A stretch of 52,883 nucleotides of DNA from Variovorax sp. 679 (GTDB lineage Bacteria; Pseudomonadota; Gammaproteobacteria; Burkholderiales; Burkholderiaceae_C), in assembly GCF_003952185.1 (NCBI RefSeq), contig NZ_RXFS01000024.1:1-52883 (forward strand). The letters run 5' to 3'. The notes beneath the pieces are model-generated. The model was not told the origin of the DNA, made no database searches, and worked only from the letters and a program-made list of their open reading frames with translations. How positions within the stretch are numbered: the stretch's first letter is position 1; every line of letters begins with the position of its first letter. Made by a program: the position numbers and the translations under genes. Below, piece by piece: positions 44,153 to 50,184 of this stretch.

Positions 44153-45031
44153 ATGGACAGTACCGTCATCGTCACCCGCTTCCTGTTCGGCGCGCTCGCG
44201 CTCGTGATGTTCGGGCTCGGGCTTTCGCTTTCGCTCGCCGACTTCAGGCGCCTTTTCAAGCACCCCAAGGCCGTGACCATCGCGCTCGTGCTGCAGGTCA
44301 TCGGCCTGCCGCTGGCGTGCTACGCGATCATCGTGGGCTTCGGGCTGTCGCCGGTGTTCGCGGTCGGGCTGATGCTGCTGGCGGCCTCGCCCGGCGGCAT
44401 CTCGGCCAACCTGTTCTCGCACCTGTTCGGCGGCAACGTGGCGATGAACATCTCGCTCACGGCCGTGAACACGCTGCTGTCCATCGTCACGCTGCCGCTG
44501 ATCACGAACTGGGCCATCGGCCATTTCGCGCAGGGCGGCCAGGTGGTGCCGCTGCAGACGCGCAAGCTGGTCGAAGTGATCGCCATCGTGCTGGTGCCTG
44601 TGGCGCTGGGCATGTTCGTGGCCTCGCGCCGGCCCGGCTTCGCGGCGCGCATGGAGAAGCCGACCAAGGTCTTCAGCGGCGTGGTGCTCGCTGTGGTGAC
44701 GGTGCTCGCCATCGCCAACGAGTGGAAAACCATCACGAGCACCTTCGCGCAGATCGGCATTCCCGTGCTGCTGTTCAACCTGCTGAGCCTGCTGGCGGGC
44801 TACTACCTCAGCCGCGCCGCCGGGCTCGACAAGCCTCTGGCCACCGCCATCAGCTACGAGATCGGCATCCACAACTCCACGCTGGCGATCTTCATCGCGG
44901 TGAGCGTGCTGGGCAGCTTCCCGCTGGCGCTGCCAGCCGCCATCTACTCGGTGGTGATGTACATCACCGCCCCATTCTTCGGATGGCTGCTGTTGCGCCG
45001 GCCGGCGCCCAGTACCGCGCCTGCGCGATGA
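44153..45031 (+). CDS. Bile acid:sodium symporter (BASS) family transporter
   Basis: 292 residues with about nine to ten membrane helices. The hallmark crossover segments are LLAASPGGISANLFSHLFGGNVAMNISLTAVNT and ATAISYEIGIHNSTLAIFIA, which hold the sodium and substrate sites. FGLGLSLSLADFRRL is the usual N-terminal block. BASS proteins carry organic anions such as pyruvate, pantothenate or bile acids with Na+. GAGGAG ten bases ahead supports ATG 44153. A TcuR-like regulator starts seven bases after the stop, so it is probably part of the tricarballylate unit, replacing the TcuC permease; substrate inferred. Confidence 0.88.
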   Translation: MDSTVIVTRFLFGALALVMFGLGLSLSLADFRRLFKHPKAVTIALVLQVIGLPLACYAIIVGFGLSPVFAVGLMLLAASPGGISANLFSHLFGGNVAMNISLTAVNTLLSIVTLPLITNWAIGHFAQGGQVVPLQTRKLVEVIAIVLVPVALGMFVASRRPGFAARMEKPTKVFSGVVLAVVTVLAIANEWKTITSTFAQIGIPVLLFNLLSLLAGYYLSRAAGLDKPLATAISYEIGIHNSTLAIFIAVSVLGSFPLALPAAIYSVVMYITAPFFGWLLLRRPAPSTAPAR

Positions 45032-45038
45032 TCGGCGG

Positions 45039-45965
45039 ATGGAACTCCGGCAACTGCGCTACTTCGTCAAGGTCTGCGAGCTTCGCAGCATGGGCCGCGC
45101 AGCGGTCGAGCTGGGCGTCGTCACCTCGGCGCTGAGCCAGCAGATCAGCCGGCTCGAGGGCGAGCTCGCCACCCGGTTGCTCAAGCGCAGCTCCAGCGGC
45201 GTGGTGCCCACCGATGCAGGCGTGGCCTTTCTCCATCAGGCGCAGCTCGTGCTGCGGCATGCCGACGACGCGGTGCTCGCGGCGCAGCAAGCGCGGCTCT
45301 CTGGCCACGTGAGCGTGGGCCTGGCGCCCACCACCGCCACGGTGCTCGGCGTGCCGCTGATGCGCGCCATGCGCGAGCGCTACCCCGAGGTACGGCTGCA
45401 CATGGTCGAGGCTCTGTCGGGCCATCTCACGACCATGCTGCAGGCGCGGCAGCTCGACCTGGCCGTGCTGTTCCAGACCGACACCCCGAGACGCTGGAGC
45501 GTGACGCCGCTGCTGGCCGAAAAGCTCTTCGTGATCGCATCGCCAGCGCTTGCGCAGCGCCCCACCGGTGCGCGCGTGCGCCTGTCGCAGCTGGGCGACC
45601 TGCCGCTCATCCTGCCCAGCGGCAGCCACGGCCTGCGCGCCACGCTGATGGCCGCCTTCGCGCGGGCACGCATCGCACCGCGCATCGTGGCCGAGGTCGA
45701 CGGCCTCGCGCTGCTGATGGACGCGGTGCGCGCCGGACACGGTGCGACCATCCAGCCCGGCGCGGCCTCCGCGCGGCACGACCGCGACGACCTGCAGCTC
45801 ACGCAGATCGCCGACGCGCACGTTGGCCGCAGAAACCTGCTCGTGAGCCTGTCGGACGACGAGCTCTCCCCCGCCGCGCTGGCCACGCGCGTGGTGGTGG
45901 CCGACACGGCGCGCGCCCTGGTGCGCGAGGGCCGCTGGGCCGGCGCCAGTCTTCTCGAAACGTGA
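45039..45965 (+). CDS. tcuR: LysR-family regulator, TcuR-like
   Basis: 308 residues. MELRQLRYFVKVCELRSMGRAAVELGVVTSALSQQISRLE is the winged helix. The effector domain (about 90-295) begins at VSVGLAPTTATVLGVPLMRAM. It resembles the NAC/CynR branch that includes TcuR of Salmonella, the activator of tricarballylate genes. Position directly ahead of tcuA/tcuB supports this name, but it rests on arrangement. Here it is co-directional with tcuA, not divergent, and follows the BASS gene by seven bases. An inverted repeat lies in the 76-base gap to tcuA. Confidence 0.8.
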   Translation: MELRQLRYFVKVCELRSMGRAAVELGVVTSALSQQISRLEGELATRLLKRSSSGVVPTDAGVAFLHQAQLVLRHADDAVLAAQQARLSGHVSVGLAPTTATVLGVPLMRAMRERYPEVRLHMVEALSGHLTTMLQARQLDLAVLFQTDTPRRWSVTPLLAEKLFVIASPALAQRPTGARVRLSQLGDLPLILPSGSHGLRATLMAAFARARIAPRIVAEVDGLALLMDAVRAGHGATIQPGAASARHDRDDLQLTQIADAHVGRRNLLVSLSDDELSPAALATRVVVADTARALVREGRWAGASLLET

Positions 45966-45981
45966 ACACCCGTTGCCCGAA

Positions 45982-46004
45982 CCGGCCTTTCGCCTGAAGG
46001 CCGG
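45982..46004. promoter_or_regulatory. Inverted repeat upstream of tcuA (candidate LysR operator)
   Basis: CCGGCCTT (45982-45989) and AAGGCCGG (45997-46004) are perfect mirror arms around seven bases, and the inner CCTT-N7-AAGG fits a LysR box (T-N11-A with dyad symmetry). It ends six bases ahead of TAGAGT, overlapping the -35 position. It could also act as a terminator of the regulator gene, though no T-run follows. Confidence 0.5.
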
Positions 46005-46010
46005 CCTGCC

Positions 46011-46035
46011 TAGAGTCTCCTGATCCCAAGGAGAC
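46011..46035 (+). promoter_or_regulatory. tcuA -10 and hairpin covering its Shine-Dalgarno
   Basis: TAGAGT (46011-46016) is a possible -10. GTCTCC (46015-46020) pairs with GGAGAC (46030-46035), which is the Shine-Dalgarno itself (AAGGAGAC) ahead of GTG 46042. If TAGAGT were the real -10, the left arm would be mostly untranscribed, so promoter and hairpin readings exclude each other unless transcription starts upstream. Confidence 0.35.
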
Positions 46036-46041
46036 CCACGA

Positions 46042-47469
46042 GTGATCGATGTACTGGTTGTCGGGGGCGGCAATGCCGCCCTCTGCGCCGCCCTGATGGC
46101 GCGCGAGGCCGGCGCCTCGGTGCTGCTACTCGAAGCCTCGCCCAAGGCATGGCGCGGCGGCAACTCGCAGCACACGCGCAACCTGCGCTGCATGCACGAC
46201 GCGCCGCAGGACGTGCTGGTCGATGCCTATCCCGAAGAGGAGTACTGGCAGGACCTGCTGAAGGTGACCGGCGGCCTCACCGACGAGCACCTCGCACGTC
46301 TGGTGATCCGCGCCTCGTCGAACTGCCGCGACTGGATGCGCAGCCACGGCGTGCACTTCCAGCCACCGCTGTCAGGCGCGCTGCACGTGGCGCGCACCAA
46401 CGCCTTCTTCATGGGTGGCGGCAAGGCATTGGTCAATGCCTACTACCGCAGCGCTGAAAGGCTCGGCGTGCAGGTTCGCTACGACACGCCCGTGGCCTCG
46501 GTCGAACTCGACGGCGACCGCTTTGTGGCCGTGCGCACCGAAGCCGGCGAGCGCATCGAGGCGAAGAGCTGCGTGCTGGCCGCCGGCGGTTTCGAGTCGA
46601 ACCGCGAATGGCTGCGCGAGGCATGGGGCCGGAACGAGCGCGGCGAATGGCCGGCCGACAACTTCCTGATCCGTGGCACGCGCTTCAACCAGGGCGTGCT
46701 GCTCAAGCACATGATCGAGGCAGGCGCCGACAGCATCGGCGACCCTTCGCAGGGCCACATGGTGGCCATCGACGCGCGCGCGCCGCTGTACGACGGCGGC
46801 ATCTGCACGCGTATCGACTGCGTGTCGCTCGGCGTGGTCGTCAACCGCGAGGCGAAGCGCTTCTACGACGAGGGCGAGGACTTCTGGCCCAAGCGCTATG
46901 CCATCTGGGGCCGGCTGGTGGCTCAGCAGCCGGGGCAGATCGCGTGGTCGGTCATCGACCAGAAGGCGGTCGGGCGCTTCATGCCGCCGGTGTTTCCAGG
47001 CACGCAGGCAAACACGCCCGGCGAGCTGGCACGCAAGATCGGCCTCGACGAAGCCACCTTCGTGCGCACCGTGGACGACTACAACGCCGCATGCCGCGTC
47101 GGCCGCTTCGACCACACCACGCTGGACAACTGCCGCACCGAAGGCGTCGCGCCCGCCAAGACGCACTGGGCACGCCCCATCGACACCGCGCCCTTCCAGG
47201 CCTACCCGCTGCGTCCCGGCATCACCTTCACCTATCTCGGGCTGAAGGTGGACGAGACGGCGGCCGTGCGTTTCGGCGGTCGCCCGAGCCCCAATCTCTT
47301 CGTGGCCGGCGAAATGATGGCCGGCAACGTGCTCGGCAAGGGCTACACGGCGGGCGTGGGCATGAGCATCGGCACGGCCTTCGGGCGCATCGCCGGCACG
47401 CAGGCAGCGAAAGCCGCGCGGGCTTCCACGAAGAACAACAAGGAGGCCGCGCTTGCAGCAGCTCACTGA
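46042..47469 (+). CDS. tcuA: FAD-dependent tricarballylate dehydrogenase TcuA
   Basis: 475 residues, fumarate reductase/succinate dehydrogenase flavoprotein fold. VLVVGGGNAALCAALMAREAG is the FAD site; RGGNSQHTRNLRC and LAAGGFESNREW follow. The C-terminal FAD/active-site block is GEMMAGNVLGKGYTAGVGMSIGTAFGR. TcuA oxidises tricarballylate to cis-aconitate, which enters the TCA cycle; TcuB re-oxidises its flavin. Start is GTG 46042 with AAGGAG seven to twelve bases ahead. The stop overlaps the tcuB start by 17 bases. Substrate could also be a related tricarboxylate. Confidence 0.87.
   Translation: MIDVLVVGGGNAALCAALMAREAGASVLLLEASPKAWRGGNSQHTRNLRCMHDAPQDVLVDAYPEEEYWQDLLKVTGGLTDEHLARLVIRASSNCRDWMRSHGVHFQPPLSGALHVARTNAFFMGGGKALVNAYYRSAERLGVQVRYDTPVASVELDGDRFVAVRTEAGERIEAKSCVLAAGGFESNREWLREAWGRNERGEWPADNFLIRGTRFNQGVLLKHMIEAGADSIGDPSQGHMVAIDARAPLYDGGICTRIDCVSLGVVVNREAKRFYDEGEDFWPKRYAIWGRLVAQQPGQIAWSVIDQKAVGRFMPPVFPGTQANTPGELARKIGLDEATFVRTVDDYNAACRVGRFDHTTLDNCRTEGVAPAKTHWARPIDTAPFQAYPLRPGITFTYLGLKVDETAAVRFGGRPSPNLFVAGEMMAGNVLGKGYTAGVGMSIGTAFGRIAGTQAAKAARASTKNNKEAALAAAH
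47441..47446 (+). promoter_or_regulatory. Shine-Dalgarno that fixes a TTG start for tcuB
   Basis: AGGAGG lies inside the end of tcuA, six bases ahead of TTG 47453. No ATG or GTG at a suitable distance precedes the conserved start of TcuB, so TTG is the best start. Confidence 0.7.
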
Positions 47470-48676
47470 TCTCGTCGCACACGCACGGGCGGACGCCGAA
47501 GGCACGCCCACGCAGCGCGTGATTCCCATCGCCCCCGCGCTGCCGTTGACGGCAACCGAGGACGAAGTCGCGCGCATCCTGCAGATCTGCAACGCCTGCC
47601 GCTACTGCGAAGGCTTCTGCGCCGTGTTCCCGGCCATGACGCGCCGGCTCGAGTTCGGCAACAAGGCCGACACGCACTACCTCGCCAACCTGTGCCACAA
47701 CTGCGGCGCCTGCCTGCATGCCTGCCAGTACGCGCCACCGCACGAGTTCGCGGTGAACGTGCCGCAGGCTATGGCGCAGGTGCGCATGCAGACGTACCAC
47801 GACTACGCCTGGCCGCCCGCGATGGGTGCGCTGTACCAAAGGGCCGGCCTCACGGTCGCCCTGGCACTGGCGGGCGGGCTCGCCCTCTTTCTGGTGCTGG
47901 CCGTGGCGATGTCGGGCTCGCTGCTGCACGAACCGATGGCGGGCAACTTCTACGCGATCTTTCCGCACAACCTGCTCGCGCTGGTGTTCGGCGTGGTGTT
48001 CCTCTTCGTGATGTTCGCGCTGGCCATGGGCGTGCGCCGCTTCTGGCGCGAGGTATCGCCTTCACGCGACAACCCGCGCGCCGAGGTGGCCGGCGTGCGC
48101 GCCTCAGCCGGCGCCGAAGCCGCGCACGACGCGCTGCGCCTGAAGTACCTCGACGGCGGCCACGGCGAAGGCTGCAACAACGAGGACGACCGCTTCACCC
48201 TTTGGCGCAGGCGCTTCCATCACTTCACCTTCTACGGCTTCATGCTGTGCTTCGCATCGACCTGCGTGGCGACGCTCTACCACTACCTGCTGGGCTTGCA
48301 CGCGCCCTACGCGCTGACCAGCCTGCCGGTGCTGCTGGGCACGGCAGGCGGCATCGGCCTCGTGGTGGGACCCGTCGGACTGCTGTGGCTGAACCTGCGG
48401 CGCGACCCGGCGCACGGCGACGCCACGCAGCGGCCCATGGACCGCGGCTTCATCGCGCTGCTGCTGCTCACCGGCATCACCGGCCTCGCGCTGCTCGCGT
48501 GGCGCGACACGCGCTTCATGGCGCTGCTGCTGGCGGTGCACCTGGGCGTGGTGATGTCTCTCTTTCTCACGCTGCCCTACGGCAAGTTCGCGCACGGCAT
48601 CTTCCGCTCGGCAGCACTGCTGAAGTTCGCCATCGAGAAAAGGCTGCCCAGCCGCCTGCAGCTGGGCGCCGACTGA
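47453..48676 (+). CDS. tcuB: Tricarballylate utilisation protein TcuB (FeS/membrane flavin oxidase)
   Basis: 407 residues. Two 4Fe-4S motifs are present: Cys46/49/52/56 (ICNACRYCEGFCAVFP) and Cys81/84/87/91 (CHNCGACLHACQYAP). Then come six or so membrane helices with paired His residues (FHHFTFYGFM, YHYLLGL) that suggest haem or quinone binding. TcuB takes electrons from TcuA's FADH2 into the membrane chain. An intervening loop (about 200-250) is charged. It ends the tcu unit; a 186-base gap follows. Confidence 0.88.
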   Translation: MQQLTDLVAHARADAEGTPTQRVIPIAPALPLTATEDEVARILQICNACRYCEGFCAVFPAMTRRLEFGNKADTHYLANLCHNCGACLHACQYAPPHEFAVNVPQAMAQVRMQTYHDYAWPPAMGALYQRAGLTVALALAGGLALFLVLAVAMSGSLLHEPMAGNFYAIFPHNLLALVFGVVFLFVMFALAMGVRRFWREVSPSRDNPRAEVAGVRASAGAEAAHDALRLKYLDGGHGEGCNNEDDRFTLWRRRFHHFTFYGFMLCFASTCVATLYHYLLGLHAPYALTSLPVLLGTAGGIGLVVGPVGLLWLNLRRDPAHGDATQRPMDRGFIALLLLTGITGLALLAWRDTRFMALLLAVHLGVVMSLFLTLPYGKFAHGIFRSAALLKFAIEKRLPSRLQLGAD

Positions 48677-48811
48677 GGAATTCGTCGGCTATCGCATCCG
48701 CTCGCTGGTGATCGTCTCGAACCAGGATGAGCAAGCAGCGCAAGCTACCGCCTGATTGCCAAGCACGGCACGCCGGTGCCTACCATGGAATCCCGCGCAA
48801 CCTGCCACGCA

Positions 48812-48817
48812 TAAAAT
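48812..48817 (+). promoter_or_regulatory. Candidate -10 for the ABM-domain gene
   Basis: TAAAAT lies 45 bases ahead of ATG 48863 in the 186-base gap after tcuB. The leader would contain a small AGGGA/TCCCT hairpin (about 48827-48843) and a GGAG Shine-Dalgarno at 48852. No clear -35 is seen. Confidence 0.35.
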
Positions 48818-48862
48818 GCGAGCGCCAGGGAAGATTTCTCCCTGCGACGCTGGAGTCTCCCA

Positions 48863-49210
48863 ATGACTACGATTGCCGAGAACGCAGATCTCGTCACGCT
48901 CATCAACGTATTCACGGTCGAGCCATCGAATCAACAGCAGTTGCTCGACATACTCGCACGCGCCACCGATACATCCGTTCGCGACGTGCAGGGGTTCATC
49001 TCGGCGGCGCTTCATCGAAGCGTCGATGGAACAAGGGTCACGATGTACTCGCAGTGGAAGAGCGCGGAGCACTACCAGAGCTACCAATCGATGCTTTCGA
49101 ACCCGGCGACATCTCCGTATGTGGAACAGGTGCTCGCCATCGCCAGGTTCGACCCCGGGATGTACGAAGTGGTCAAGGTCTTCGCCGGGCCATCCGAGCC
49201 TGCGCGTTGA
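48863..49210 (+). CDS. ABM-fold (antibiotic biosynthesis monooxygenase-like) small protein
   Basis: 115 residues with the dimeric alpha+beta ferredoxin-like ABM fold: VTLINVFTVEPSNQQQLLDILA as strand-helix one, then GFISAALHRSVDGTRVTMYSQWKSAEHYQSYQS, whose QWKS-type strand is typical. Members include quinol monooxygenases and haem-degrading or sensor proteins; the true role is often unknown. Third-codon GC is lower than upstream. GGAG eight bases ahead supports ATG 48863. It precedes a DUF2867 gene by 61 bases and may form one transcript with it. Confidence 0.8.
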   Translation: MTTIAENADLVTLINVFTVEPSNQQQLLDILARATDTSVRDVQGFISAALHRSVDGTRVTMYSQWKSAEHYQSYQSMLSNPATSPYVEQVLAIARFDPGMYEVVKVFAGPSEPAR

Positions 49211-49271
49211 TGTCTACCCCTCCACCGTCGCCCGTCCCCAATGTCATTCGTCAGACCTCGGAGTGCCATTC

Positions 49272-49817
49272 ATGCCAAGCGAACTCACGCCAGTAAAGCC
49301 GGTTGCCCTCCCCACGCAGTCCGCCGTCGCTGCAATCTATGAATCGACGGATCTCGCGGACGCGTTTGCAGTTCAACTGCCCTTGGGCACATCCAGCGAT
49401 CCGGATGTCCTGTGGCGATTCCTCATCTCGCAGCAGCCGTCCTGGATCGGATGGCTCACCAGCGTCCGGGATGCAATCGTCGCGTGCTTTGGCTTGAAGA
49501 CCGCCAAACACCTCGCGACGCTCTCCGGCGAAGCCAACGCCGACCGCATCGGCATCTTCAGGGTCTACGGCAGGAGCGAAGCCGAGATCGTCCTGGGCGA
49601 GGACGACAAGCACCTCGATTTCAGACTGTCGGTGCTCCACACCCCAGGCTTGTCTCCAACACTCGGCGGCCAACTGACTGTCTCGACCGTCGTCCACTGC
49701 AACAACCTCCTGGGCCGAGCCTACATATCGGTGATCGCGCCTTTTCACCGCCAGGTCGTGAAAGCCAGTCTTCGTCGCGCTGCACTTATCGGTTGGCCCA
49801 AGGCAGCCGCAAGATAG
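49272..49817 (+). CDS. DUF2867-domain protein
   Basis: 181 residues. The pattern ADAFAVQLPLGTSSDPDVLWRFLISQQPSWIGWLTSVRDAIVACFGL, followed by GIFRVYGRSEAEIVLGEDDKHLDFRLSVL, fits DUF2867, a steroidogenic lipid-transfer-like fold sometimes fused to NAD-binding domains. Here it stands alone. Function is unknown. GGAG eight bases before ATG 49272 fixes the start. Base composition is less GC-rich than in the operons to the left. It is next to the VgrG gene, but a 367-base gap separates them. Confidence 0.75.
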   Translation: MPSELTPVKPVALPTQSAVAAIYESTDLADAFAVQLPLGTSSDPDVLWRFLISQQPSWIGWLTSVRDAIVACFGLKTAKHLATLSGEANADRIGIFRVYGRSEAEIVLGEDDKHLDFRLSVLHTPGLSPTLGGQLTVSTVVHCNNLLGRAYISVIAPFHRQVVKASLRRAALIGWPKAAAR

Positions 49818-50184
49818 AGGCGTACCGTGTCTGTGCCATTGGGGCCCAAAGGTGGCCTCCATGGCACGTGCTGCGAATCCCGCTGAAGCCATGAGCTTCA
49901 AGATGCTGAGCGGCTGCATCCTGTCGCCGTCCGCATCGACATTTATTCCCTTCCGAATAGCAGCAGCTTCGCCTCGCACGCGCCGCGAGCATTTCTTCAC
50001 GTATTTCCCCTGATCTTGAGTGCCTGTCACCAAGCGCGAGCCTGCCCTTCGAATAATCAGGAATAACTATTTCATTCGAGCAATCGAATATCCAGGGAGG
50101 ATTTCTCGTGTCCATGTCCAGCGTCACCGGCCGCCGCCGGTGCAGGCGCCGCGCAAGCTTGCCTTCTTCATTTCCGCCAGCGCG
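49818..50184. other. Noncoding gap ahead of vgrG
   Basis: 367 bases with lower GC than neighbours and no convincing gene. Short frames on both strands lack ribosome sites and family features. The right half is AT-rich and holds an inverted repeat (50074-50089) and a GGGAGG ribosome-site-like block (50095-50100) followed by GTG/ATG in a frame other than vgrG. Confidence 0.6.
50074..50089. promoter_or_regulatory. Inverted repeat upstream of vgrG
   Basis: ATTCGA-GCAA-TCGAAT is a perfect palindrome with a 4-base spacer. A further TTCGAAT copy lies at 50048-50054. It may be an operator for type VI gene control. Confidence 0.4.

Noticed and set aside
49861..50012. Short 50-codon plus-strand frame before vgrG
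   Set aside because: No Shine-Dalgarno, no family resemblance and odd composition; treated as noncoding.
49251..50033. Long open frame on the minus strand across the DUF2867 gene
   Set aside because: It is mostly the antisense shadow of the DUF2867 gene, with no ribosome site and no family features; the unopposed part in the gap is also unsupported.
50020..50184. GTG-initiated 55-residue extension of VgrG
   Set aside because: The extension is in AT-rich sequence, has no ribosome site and is unlike the start of relatives, which begin near the RRVTI block.
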